Part shown: piece after piece, positions 23,587-31,035 of the stretch
Layout of the letters: each line of letters opens with the position of its first letter
Position numbering within the stretch: position 1 is the stretch's first letter
DNA from: MGML01 sp964493985
GTDB taxonomy: Bacteria > Chloroflexota > Dehalococcoidia > Dehalococcoidales > UBA2162
DNA: 39,875 nucleotides
Assembly: GCA_964493985.1 (NCBI GenBank)
Contig: CAZBQL010000021.1
Coordinates: forward strand, 1 to 39,875
Direction of reading: 5' to 3'
Position numbers and translations under genes: made by a program
Notes under the pieces: generated by a model
Databases searched by the model: none
Seen by the model: only the letters and a program-made list of their open reading frames with translations
Told to the model about the DNA's origin: nothing

Positions 23587-24375
23587 TTAATTTACAGGAG
23601 CAGGGCAAGCGTGTCGTAACCCATTTTCAGCAATCTCCAGCAGGATTTTTTCTCCTTTATCGGAGAGTCCATAACTCTCAAGCTCCTTCTCAAGAGTGGC
23701 CGGATCACCATATCCTCCCAGGTATCCGTTTAATCTTGCTGCGGTAGTGGAGTATATGAAACCTTCGAAATCATCGTGGTTACTTAAAGCATCCTGCAGT
23801 AATTTTTCTTCAACCTGTAGATAATATTTCTGGTGATATAACTCAGCAAGAGTAAAGTCTTTATAAGGAATGATCTCTGTTAAAACAGTATTCGGCCTCT
23901 CCTCTAACCGCTTCTGATATGATTCTTCCGCCAGTCTCTTCTGTTCCTCGTCATGATAGAAAATTATGGAATTGTATTGCCTGGAATATCCCGATTGATA
24001 ACCGGCATTCGCCGCCCAGAATACGTCCAGCAACTCTTGGTATGAAACAATATCAGGGTCATAATCTATCTGTATGGTCTCGCTGTGGCTTCCAATATTA
24101 TGATATGTGGGATTAGGTTCGGTTCCGCCGGCGTATCCGACGCGTGTTCTGACAACTCCTTCCATACTCCCGAAACGGGAATCGGCCCCCCAGAATCAGC
24201 CAAGAGCGAAGGTTGCCGTTTTATATCCCCCGGCTATATTACTGCCTGGTACAGGATTTACACTTTCTGCCATTGTTTTTTCCTCCTCAATCGTAAAATT
24301 AGTATTACTACAGCCGCTCATGGTAATAAACGTGAGGGCTGATACCAATAAAAATAGAGATAACACTCTCTTCAA
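23587..24375 (-). CDS. msrA: Peptide methionine sulfoxide reductase MsrA, selenoprotein, lipid-anchored
   Basis: Reduces methionine-S-sulfoxide in proteins. The reading contains one in-frame TGA at 24198-24196, exactly where MsrA has its catalytic Cys: the flanks are ATFALG and FWGADSRFGSMEGVVRTRVG. I read it as selenocysteine, residue 60 of 262. No other stop lies between it and the upstream start. The rest matches MsrA (YAGGTEPNPTYHNIGSHSETIQIDYDP, YHQKYYLQ). The only other cysteine after it is near the C-terminus (HACPAP) and may be resolving. In frame upstream lies a lipoprotein signal ending in TMSGC (Cys22), giving a start at TTG 24375, nine bases after GAGGAG. An internal ATG at 24273 with GAGGAGG would give a cytoplasmic form. 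The alternative, a disrupted pseudogene, is less likely because both flanks are intact. Confidence 0.86.
24158..24195 (-). promoter_or_regulatory. Candidate bacterial SECIS hairpin in msrA
   Basis: Directly after the TGA (24198-24196), the sequence TCCCG-TTT-CGGGA forms a five-pair stem whose loop lies about 21-23 bases downstream of the UGA. If the closing G-C pair opens, the apical loop reads GUUUC, starting with GU, as in known bacterial elements. Position and loop fit the usual rules; SelB binding is not shown. Confidence 0.6.
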
Positions 24376-24496
24376 ACCATCTCGCTCCTCTATATGGTAT
24401 TCACATCACGTTTATGATACGCTGAAACTAATACCGGGTATGTGATTAAGGTCATAAGGATTTTTTTCAGGAGGTATTGCCTGACGAATGTGCAAT

Positions 24497-24515
24497 ATGT
24501 ACACTGTAGGTACAT
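24497..24515. promoter_or_regulatory. Inverted repeat upstream of flavodoxin
   Basis: ATGTAC (24497-24502) and GTACAT (24510-24515) are perfect inverted repeats with a seven-base spacer. The second arm ends four bases before the GGAGGTG ribosome-binding site. It may be an operator or an RNA hairpin. Confidence 0.4.
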
Positions 24516-24530
24516 TTCCGGAGGTGAACA

Positions 24531-24980
24531 ATGAAAGTCCTTATAATATATGATTCCATCTACGGTAACACGGAAGAAATCGCTAAATCTATGGGGGAAT
24601 CGATTGGTGGTGATGCCAGAGTGCTAAAAGCAGAGAATTCAAGACCTGCTGACCTTGAATCGGCTGAACTCCTGATCGCTGGTTCTCCCACATACGGTGG
24701 CAGGCCCACTCCGAAGATGAAAGAATTCCTTGATACCATCAAATCAACTTCTCTTAAGGATGTTAAGGTAGCTGCATTCGACACCAGAATTCCAGCTACC
24801 TGGGTCAAGATATTCGGTTTTGCAGCAGGTAAAATAGATAAACGACTCAAATCACAGGGCGGCAAATCCATTATCAAACCGGAAGGATTCTTCGTTTCGG
24901 GAACAAAAGGTCCGCTGGTAGAGGGTGAATACGAACGCGCTGCAAAATGGGCGCAGGATATCATCGGTAATAATGCCTAG
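24531..24980 (+). CDS. Flavodoxin domain protein
   Basis: A 149-residue FMN-binding flavodoxin-like protein. The phosphate loop reads DSIYGNTEEIAKS (about residues 8-20), and SPTYGGRPTPKMKEF (about residues 63-77) is the flavin-contact region. It is likely a cytoplasmic one-electron carrier or a NAD(P)H-dependent reductase; it lacks clear membrane segments. The ATG follows GGAGGTGAAC at ideal spacing. It is divergent from msrA (156 bases between starts), so both may serve oxidative-stress defence. Its stop codon interlocks with that of the opposite permease gene. Confidence 0.88.
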   Translation: MKVLIIYDSIYGNTEEIAKSMGESIGGDARVLKAENSRPADLESAELLIAGSPTYGGRPTPKMKEFLDTIKSTSLKDVKVAAFDTRIPATWVKIFGFAAGKIDKRLKSQGGKSIIKPEGFFVSGTKGPLVEGEYERAAKWAQDIIGNNA

Positions 24981-26758
24981 CCATTGAACGGCCAGATAAT
25001 AGGTATCAGCAGTATTGCCAGGACCCAATAAACTAGATTCAGGGGAATTCCTATTTTCGCAAAATCGGTAAACTTGTATCCTCCTGCCGAATAGACCATG
25101 GTATTTGTCTGGTAGCCTATCGGTGTAGCGAAACTGGTCGATGCAGCGAACGTTATCGCCACCAGGAACGGTCGCGGATCAACTTCCATGATACTTGCCA
25201 GACTGAAAGCCATCGGTGCCATAATCGCCGCAACAGCATTGTTAGACATACCTTCGGTGAGAAAAGCTACGAATATATAAATTACAGCGAGTACAGCAAC
25301 AGGTCCGAATGCGATAAGCGGCTGTAAAATACCGTCCGCAAGTGCCTGTACTACTCCGTTACTCTCCATTGCTATCCCCAGCGGTATAATCCCGCCCAGG
25401 AGAAAGATAATCTTCCAGTCTATCGCATTGTAGGCTTCCTCGACTGTAATACACCGTGTAAGTATCATTCCGAGAGCGCCGATAATGGCAGCAACCATTA
25501 TCGGCACAACCCCGGTTACCGCCAGGACAATTACTGCCAGCATTACGATAACTGCCATCGTGGACTTATTCTTCCGGATATTCAGTCCCGTTACTTCATT
25601 AGTTACGATTACGTTAGGTGAGTTCATCAATCGTTGAATATCGTCCTCATGCCCGTGGACCAGGAGTGTATCGCCACTCTCCAGCTTAATATCAGCCAGC
25701 CTTTCTTTCATCGTGGTTCCCCGTCTCTGTATCGCCAGAACAGGATGTTGATATCTACGGAAAAAGCTGGAATCCCGTATGGTAAATCCGATAAGGTTTG
25801 AATGCGGTGGTATCAGAACCTCGACAAGACGGATACTGTGCTGATGGTCATTATCGACCGAACGTGCGTTCAGCAGCATCTCGAGGCTATAGGTATTTTC
25901 CATTTCTATCAGGTTCTCTATATGACCGTTAAGCAGCAGCAGGTCGCCCGGCCTTATCTTGGTCTTTTTAGGTCGCGAAACAGCTTTCCCGTCACGCATC
26001 AGGTTGGTTAATTCTACATTACTGCCTTTAGGTATCTTATTTTCTTCCCATGTCTTACCGATCAGAATCGAATCTCCCTGCACCTGGAGTTCCGCCTGGT
26101 AATCTGCCAGCAGGTACTTATCCACCTGGTCTGCTTCTCCTTTTCGTTTCGGCAACAACCACCGACTGGTTACCAGGAGATAGGCAGTTCCCGCTGCTAC
26201 CATTACCAGTCCCAGCGGCGCAAACTCAAAAAATGAGAATGATTCCATCCCGCGCCCGATACTAATCCCGTTAACAAGCATATTAGTCGAAGTGCCGATT
26301 ATAGTGCATACTCCTCCAAACTGGCTGGAAAAAGATAAAGGGATAAGAACGCGTGATGAGGATATTTTTCTCTTGGCGGTTAAAGTGATAACAACAGGTA
26401 TCAGGATTGCGACAGCGGCTGTGTTGACAAGGAAAGCGGAAAGCGCAGCTGTAATAATGCAGAGTACGAATACCAGGCGTGTTTCGCCTTTACCGGCCAG
26501 CCTGTCTATCAGTTTTGCAGCCTGCTGTACCAGGCCGGTACGTACAAGCCCCATTCCTACAACAAACATGGCACCGATTGTAATTGTTGCAGGATTGGCA
26601 AAACCTCGCAGACCTTCTTCAGGAGTGACAAGCCCCAGAGTGAGAAGCGCTACCAGGACACATACGGCAACCAGGTCGACTCTGACCTTACCGGATACGA
26701 AAAGCCCGAAAGCTCCCAGCAGAACAAGTACGGTTAATATAAGATCAAGATTATCCAA
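24977..26758 (-). CDS. SLC13-family permease with two RCK_C domains
   Basis: A 593-residue membrane protein. The N-terminal half (about residues 5-205) has five or six hydrophobic spans with FANPATITIGAMFVVGMGL and VCTIIGTSTNMLVNG, typical of the SLC13/arsB-NhaD superfamily. A central soluble part (about 210-390) contains two RCK_C (TrkA-C) domains, each ending in a motif such as IRPGDLLLLNGH and LESGDTLLVHGH. The C-terminal half has more spans with FLTEGMSNNAVAAIMAPMA and TPIGYQTNTMVY. Such proteins carry dicarboxylates, sulfate or other anions with sodium; the substrate is unknown. It starts at a TTG (26758) with a weak ribosome-binding site and follows a universal stress gene. Confidence 0.9.
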   Translation of the reverse strand: MDNLDLILTVLVLLGAFGLFVSGKVRVDLVAVCVLVALLTLGLVTPEEGLRGFANPATITIGAMFVVGMGLVRTGLVQQAAKLIDRLAGKGETRLVFVLCIITAALSAFLVNTAAVAILIPVVITLTAKRKISSSRVLIPLSFSSQFGGVCTIIGTSTNMLVNGISIGRGMESFSFFEFAPLGLVMVAAGTAYLLVTSRWLLPKRKGEADQVDKYLLADYQAELQVQGDSILIGKTWEENKIPKGSNVELTNLMRDGKAVSRPKKTKIRPGDLLLLNGHIENLIEMENTYSLEMLLNARSVDNDHQHSIRLVEVLIPPHSNLIGFTIRDSSFFRRYQHPVLAIQRRGTTMKERLADIKLESGDTLLVHGHEDDIQRLMNSPNVIVTNEVTGLNIRKNKSTMAVIVMLAVIVLAVTGVVPIMVAAIIGALGMILTRCITVEEAYNAIDWKIIFLLGGIIPLGIAMESNGVVQALADGILQPLIAFGPVAVLAVIYIFVAFLTEGMSNNAVAAIMAPMAFSLASIMEVDPRPFLVAITFAASTSFATPIGYQTNTMVYSAGGYKFTDFAKIGIPLNLVYWVLAILLIPIIWPFNG

Positions 26759-26810
26759 AACTAATACTGTGCTTAAGCCTAAAGTTGGGATGTATATTAA
26801 GGTTTTTTCT

Positions 26811-27287
26811 TTACTTTCTTCCAGACCGTAATACCAACACCGGAACGGATGAAGTCCTGAGAATTTCGTCCGTCACGCTACCCATAATTGCTCTTTTCAG
26901 CCAGCCCCTGTTATTGGCATTCATTACTACCAGATCAATATTCTCTTCCTGACAGCACTGTTTGATCGAGCCAGCCGGGTCACCTATCATCACTCTAAAC
27001 GAACCCTCGATACCTTCGTCGCTTACTATTTTCAATTTATCCCGAAGGTATTTTCTAATACGCGTCATCGTCTTTTTATCTCGCCGGTCAGCTTCCTTGA
27101 GAAAATCCTGCCTGATTATCGGTCCTCCGCTGCTGGGTGAATTCCATGCCATTTCAAGCATTGATAGCGGAACAACCCGTAATATCACGATACTCCCGTT
27201 AAAGCATCGTGCCGCATCTATAGCGTAAGCCAGAGCTTTCGAAGACCGCCGCGAACCATCCATTGGAACAAGTATTTTCTCTATCAC
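26811..27287 (-). CDS. Universal stress protein (UspA domain)
   Basis: A 158-residue USP-fold protein. The N-terminus MIEKILVPMDGSRRSSKALAYAIDAA is typical, with the ATP-site Asp near residue 9, and the C-terminal stretch NNRGWLKRAIMGSVTDEILRTSSVPVLVLR resembles the nucleotide-binding G-x2-G-x9-G-S motif with only partial match in the first glycine. It starts with GTG nine bases after AGGAGGT. The permease gene follows after 52 bases, so it may regulate that transporter; USP genes often sit beside anion transporters. Confidence 0.92.
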   Translation of the reverse strand: MIEKILVPMDGSRRSSKALAYAIDAARCFNGSIVILRVVPLSMLEMAWNSPSSGGPIIRQDFLKEADRRDKKTMTRIRKYLRDKLKIVSDEGIEGSFRVMIGDPAGSIKQCCQEENIDLVVMNANNRGWLKRAIMGSVTDEILRTSSVPVLVLRSGRK

Positions 27288-27331
27288 AGGGAAATTACCT
27301 CCTGATATTTAACTTTGTTCTTTTGCCTGCC

Positions 27332-27361
27332 ATTATAGTAACCTGTACATATATCAGTCAA
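27332..27361 (-). promoter_or_regulatory. Sigma-A promoter for the universal stress/permease operon
   Basis: Minus-strand TTGACT (27361-27356), 18-base spacer, TATAAT (27337-27332). The leader before the GTG at 27287 would be about 38 bases. Confidence 0.7.
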
Positions 27362-27458
27362 TTATAAGACTTCAACAAAGCGCATATCTCTTTACAGGAC
27401 AGAAGGAAAAATATAGAGTTGTTAGCATCACATGCATACTCATCCGGAGGAAAATGAA

Positions 27459-27611
27459 ATGAGTGATGAAAAGATAAGAGAGATCGAAGAAAAAATAGCT
27501 GATCTCAAGGCAAGGTGGCCGGCACATTCTGTGCCGCCGTCTATGTGGATGCAATTGGAAGAACTGGAAGATGAACTTGAAGCTGCCATGAAAGAGCAGT
27601 CAGACAAATAG
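27459..27611 (+). CDS. Small 50-residue helical protein
   Basis: A short gene that begins MSDEKIREIEEKIADLKARW and ends LEDELEAAMKEQSDK. The middle holds the compact PAHSVPPSMW stretch between two predicted charged helices. Support comes from CCGGAGG placed eight bases before the ATG, an open frame of 51 codons with the base composition of its neighbours, and no overlap with other genes. I have seen similar LKxxxPxHSVPPxM-type proteins in anaerobes, without function. A metal or protein contact by the conserved His is a guess. Confidence 0.65.
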   Translation: MSDEKIREIEEKIADLKARWPAHSVPPSMWMQLEELEDELEAAMKEQSDK

Positions 27612-27633
27612 AATGATTAATTACCAGGATTGA

Positions 27634-28212
27634 TTATCCCTCTTTCCTCCTGCGCAGTAGCCTTATTGTTCCCTCGATAAAATTCATCGCAGGGATTCTC
27701 TCCATATATTCCCGGTACTCATCTCCGAACTTTTCAATAAGCAGTTTGTCTTCTATTTTCGTGCTTTGATAACATAGATAAATTCCTGCAATTCCTAACA
27801 TGGCGAAGAGCCAGTGAGGATAGGCCAGAAGACTGGTCAGGAATATCGCATATATCCCTCCGGTGTATTGAGGGTGTCGTATCACGGCGTATATTCCCGT
27901 ATCGACAATTCGTGTCGTTTTTACAAATTTCATCCCCTTGGGTGCTCCTCCTCGTTTTGGAAACATCACCATCGGGGCGAAAACCAGTACCATACCGAAT
28001 GCCCATATTATCCAGGCAAGTATATTTGTAATGGTGTATGACTTCACCTCAAGAACGCCTGTTAACACCAGGGGATTAACAGGAAAGCAGGCAATGCAGA
28101 GTATCGTTAGTACTGAGACCCAGAATATATCTTTTTTCGTTTTCACCGCACAAAGTTTATAGCATAAACATTTGAAAATCAATATATCCCGGGTATCATT
28201 TTCTCTTTCCAC
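27634..28212 (-). CDS. Isoprenylcysteine carboxyl methyltransferase-like membrane protein
   Basis: A protein of up to 192 residues with four or five hydrophobic spans and the C-terminal motif of the ICMT/PEMT methyltransferase group: GIYAVIRHPQYTGGIYAIF (about residues 107-125) and KFGDEYREYMERIPAMNF. It likely methylates a lipid or membrane substrate with SAM; which one is not known. The start is uncertain: GTG at 28212 gives the long form with a Cys-rich leader, and GTG at 28146 gives a 170-residue form starting just before the first membrane span. Neither has a clear ribosome-binding site. Confidence 0.75.
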   Translation of the reverse strand: MERENDTRDILIFKCLCYKLCAVKTKKDIFWVSVLTILCIACFPVNPLVLTGVLEVKSYTITNILAWIIWAFGMVLVFAPMVMFPKRGGAPKGMKFVKTTRIVDTGIYAVIRHPQYTGGIYAIFLTSLLAYPHWLFAMLGIAGIYLCYQSTKIEDKLLIEKFGDEYREYMERIPAMNFIEGTIRLLRRRKEG

Positions 28213-28294
28213 CTGAGAGAATTCAAAAAAAGAGTTGATTTTCTGTTCATTTAACGCTTATCTTATGGTTATCACCACATAATGTTATCTGTCC

Positions 28295-28324
28295 TTGATA
28301 TACCGTACCCCCTTAGGGTATAAT
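28295..28324 (+). promoter_or_regulatory. Sigma-A promoter for metV-metF
   Basis: TTGATA (28295-28300), 18-base spacer, TATAAT (28319-28324). Transcription would start near 28331, leaving a leader of about 109 bases. The leader contains a short hairpin, GATGAA-GTT-TTCATC (28392-28406). Confidence 0.7.
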
Positions 28325-28439
28325 CTTTATGTTCACAGTTTTATTAAGAAAATCGATATAAACGTGCGTACAACATCATCATTTTTAAGCAGATGAAGTT
28401 TTCATCCGTCCTGGAAAATAATAATAAGGAGGTATTCCT

Positions 28440-29156
28440 GTGCACGCTACGATTCAGAAACCCATGGATGAGATTATTGGATTTCTACAACCTGAAGAAA
28501 GAGTATTTGTGGTAGGATGCGGAAACTGCGCATCCAAATGTCATTCCGGAGGAGCCCCGGAAACGGAAGAGATGGCAAAACGCCTTGCCGCGAGAGGTGT
28601 AAAAGTCGCAGGTTGGGCCTGTACAGACAGTGGAGTAAGCCTGTGCAAACTATCGATTACTAAAAAATTACTGAACGAGGATCATAAAAAAGAAACTGAC
28701 AACACCGATTCCTACCTCATACTTGCATGCGGACAAGGTATTCATACTGTTATGGACGCGACCGAAGGGAGTATGGTACACCCGGGTTGTGATACCATAT
28801 TCGGCGGCGAAACTATTGACGACACCTTTATAAAAGAATACTGCTCATTATGCGGTGAATGTATTGTCGAATTTACCGGTGGATTATGTCCGGTAACCCT
28901 CTGTGCTAAAAGCCTTTTAAATGGACCCTGTGGAGGTGCCAGAGACGGTAAATGTGAGGTAGACCGAACTCGTGACTGCGGATGGCAGCTGATATACGAC
29001 CGACTCAAAGAACTGAATCTTCTTGAGAAAATGAATGATTATATTAACCCTAAGAATAATTCCAAATGGAGCCGGCCTCGTTCACTTTCAATGGGTGACG
29101 GTGTAGCTACATTCCGGTCTTTCGCCGGAGATCAGACGGTTTCCAGCCGCAATTAA
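28440..29156 (+). CDS. metV: MetV-like protein, methylenetetrahydrofolate reductase C-terminal-domain family
   Basis: A 238-residue Cys-rich protein. VVGCGNCASKCHSGG, GWACTDSGVSLCK, YCSLCGECIVEFTGGLCPVTLCAKSLLNGPCGG and GKCEVDRTRDCGW mark the MTHFR_C (PF12225-type) family, whose acetogen members (MetV) bind iron-sulfur clusters and pair with MetF. Together they reduce methylene-THF to methyl-THF in the methyl branch of the Wood-Ljungdahl pathway. The GTG at 28440 is seven bases after AAGGAGG. metF follows after 25 bases. The last 45 residues are polar and look like an extra tail. Confidence 0.88.
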   Translation: MHATIQKPMDEIIGFLQPEERVFVVGCGNCASKCHSGGAPETEEMAKRLAARGVKVAGWACTDSGVSLCKLSITKKLLNEDHKKETDNTDSYLILACGQGIHTVMDATEGSMVHPGCDTIFGGETIDDTFIKEYCSLCGECIVEFTGGLCPVTLCAKSLLNGPCGGARDGKCEVDRTRDCGWQLIYDRLKELNLLEKMNDYINPKNNSKWSRPRSLSMGDGVATFRSFAGDQTVSSRN

Positions 29157-29181
29157 CTAATAACGAGGAGTATATTTATAG

Positions 29182-30060
29182 ATGAGTAAACTAAAGAACA
29201 GGTTAGAAAAGGGTGAGTTCGTTACTACAGGAGAGATAGGTCCACCAAAAGGGGTGAACCTTGAAGAGTGCCTTAATGATGCCGAATTATTAAAAAATCA
29301 GGTAACGGCAATAAATGTTACCGATCTACAGAGTGCTGTGATGAAAATAGGCTCGCTTGCAGTCTCTACACGGCTAGTCCAGAGAGGGATCGAACCGGTG
29401 TTCCAACTTACCTGCAGAGACCGTAATCGTCTTGCGCTTCAATCAGACCTGCTGAGTGCATGGGCTCTTGGTATCGAGAACGTACTTTGCATCACCGGTG
29501 ACCACCCGGTCCTGGGAGATCACTCAGAAGCAAAACCGGTCTATGACCTTGATTCCGTCCAGCTTATCAAAGCCGCCAGCAGCCTGAATCAAGGATATGA
29601 CCTTGGCGCTCATGAATTGGACAGTAAACCTGATTTCTTCATCGGTGCCGTTGTCACTCCGGCTGCAGAACCTGTCGAACCGCAGATCATTAAAATGAAA
29701 AAGAAAATCGACGCAGGCGCGATGTTCTTTCAGACACAGGCGGTGTATGAACCGGGTAAGTTCGAACAGTTTATGAATAGAGTTCAGAGTTTCAACAGAC
29801 CCGTTATAGCCGGTCTCGTTATATTGAAGAGTGTTGCTATGGCCAAATATATGAATTCAAATGTAGCCGGCATCTCTGTTCCGGACACAATCATCGAGGA
29901 AATGGCTAATACACCTAAGCAAGATCTTAAAAAGAAATCAGTTGAAATCACGGCAACTATCATCAGGCAAATAAAGCCATTTTGCCAGGGAGTTCATATT
30001 ATGCCGCTCGGCTGGGACAACCTTATCCCGGATATAATGGAGCAGGCTGAAATAAGCTGA
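29182..30060 (+). CDS. metF: Methylenetetrahydrofolate reductase
   Basis: A 292-residue flavoenzyme of the MTHFR family (TIM barrel). The start KLEKGEFVTTGEIGPPKG (Glu at the active site), INVTDLQSA, FQLTCRDRNRLALQSDL, GIENVLCITGDHP and GAMFFQTQAVYEPGKF are hallmarks. With MetV it makes methyl-THF for acetyl-CoA synthesis or oxidises methyl groups in reverse; it also feeds methionine synthesis. The ATG at 29182 follows GAGGAG. A hairpin terminator follows at 30185. Confidence 0.94.
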   Translation: MSKLKNRLEKGEFVTTGEIGPPKGVNLEECLNDAELLKNQVTAINVTDLQSAVMKIGSLAVSTRLVQRGIEPVFQLTCRDRNRLALQSDLLSAWALGIENVLCITGDHPVLGDHSEAKPVYDLDSVQLIKAASSLNQGYDLGAHELDSKPDFFIGAVVTPAAEPVEPQIIKMKKKIDAGAMFFQTQAVYEPGKFEQFMNRVQSFNRPVIAGLVILKSVAMAKYMNSNVAGISVPDTIIEEMANTPKQDLKKKSVEITATIIRQIKPFCQGVHIMPLGWDNLIPDIMEQAEIS

Positions 30061-30184
30061 TAGATCAAACTGCTTTGACGTAACGGGTAGATTACTGCTA
30101 TTTTTTTAAAAGTAATTTCAGATTCTATCTAATCAAGCAAGTTTGATTTACCAGATAATGCGATATTACACTTGATACAGTATA

Positions 30185-30222
30185 AAATAAGGGAGTGACA
30201 TCATTTTCACTCCCTTTATTTT
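30185..30222 (+). terminator. Intrinsic terminator after metF
   Basis: AAATAAGGGAGTGA (about 30185-30198) pairs with TCACTCCCTTTATTT, with one extra T, followed by TTTTG. It closes the metV-metF operon. Confidence 0.75.
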
Positions 30223-30489
30223 GTCCATTTATGTACTGAACTAAGTGTCGATCTATACTGCGTGTATTCTACTGTGATACGGGCGTGTGATTGTTCACTG
30301 AGTAAAACCGCATTTGTCTCTCATCAAATCAATCATTAGCGTGTCTGCGGTTTTAATACTGAAATTAAACAGGTAAGTTCTCCAGATTTCCGGTATAGCG
30401 AAAAAAACCAGAAAAAATGCCTGAAGCGTTGACAACTGGAGATAATAAAGAGAAAATAAGATTCTAAAGACAGGGATTGACAAGAACAG
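30223..30489 (+). other. Intergenic region before the molybdenum hydroxylase operon
   Basis: The gene-free stretch runs from 30061 to 30489 (429 bases), including the metF terminator. The rest shows no convincing gene; a minus-strand open frame there overlaps the next gene and lacks support. A possible promoter is TTGACA (30429-30434), 17-base spacer, GAAAAT (30452-30457). A second TTGACA at 30477-30482 is too close to the start codon to serve as a -35. No Moco riboswitch fold is recognised. Confidence 0.45.
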
Positions 30490-31035
30490 GTGCAAGAAAT
30501 TATAAACACTATTACATTGATAGTAAATGGAAAGCCGTATAACCTTACGACAGGTGATGATATCAATCCATGGGAATCGCTTGCATATGATGTATACCCC
30601 TGGGATACTCTGCTTCACACTTTACGTGAAAAACTCGGTCTGACCGGGACAAAATCAAGCTGTGACAGAGGTACCTGTGGAGCCTGCAGCGTCCTGATAA
30701 ACGGCAAGCTGGCACTTTCCTGTTCGACATTGACGGTAGACTGCGATGGCAAAGAAATCACCACTATCGAAGGTCTGAGTGATCCCGAAACTGGAAAACT
30801 CCACCCTATACAGGAAGCATTCATAGAAAACAATGGCTCTCAATGTGGCTTTTGCACTCCCGGGATGATAATAGCTGCAAAAGCACTGCTGGATGAAAAC
30901 CCGGACCCTTCTGAAGAGGATATTAAATGGGCTTTGTCCGGTAATATATGCCGGTGCGGAAATTATCACCTCATAACAAAGTCTGTGCTGGCAGCCGCTG
31001 AGAAAATGCGTAAGGAGAATAATGAAGTTGCCTGA
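30490..31035 (+). CDS. Molybdenum hydroxylase small subunit, [2Fe-2S] ferredoxin type
   Basis: A 181-residue protein with two [2Fe-2S] clusters, the CoxS/XdhA type. The plant-type cluster motif is CDRGTCGACSVLINGKLALSC (about residues 57-77) and the second is CGFCTPGMIIAA with ICRCGNYHLI. Between the first strand (ITLIVNGKPYNLTT) and the helix (LLHTLREKLGLTGTKSSC) lies an extra loop of about 20 residues (DDINPWESLAYDVYPWD). The start is GTG at 30490 with a poor ribosome-binding site (ACAGG). It overlaps the large-subunit gene by 14 bases. Electrons would pass from the molybdenum site through these clusters to FAD. Confidence 0.93.
   Translation: MQEIINTITLIVNGKPYNLTTGDDINPWESLAYDVYPWDTLLHTLREKLGLTGTKSSCDRGTCGACSVLINGKLALSCSTLTVDCDGKEITTIEGLSDPETGKLHPIQEAFIENNGSQCGFCTPGMIIAAKALLDENPDPSEEDIKWALSGNICRCGNYHLITKSVLAAAEKMRKENNEVA

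Noticed and set aside
23587..24165. msrA as a truncated gene starting at ATG 24165
   Set aside because: Family sequence, including the active-site FWG, continues upstream in the same frame through a single UGA at the catalytic position, with no frameshift or other stop.
24370..24380. ATG at 24380 as the start of msrA
   Set aside because: It is out of frame and meets TGA after two codons; the TTG five bases later is in frame with the signal peptide.
30295..30618. Minus-strand open frame in the region before the molybdenum hydroxylase
   Set aside because: It overlaps the start of a certain gene, has no ribosome-binding site and no recognisable protein features.
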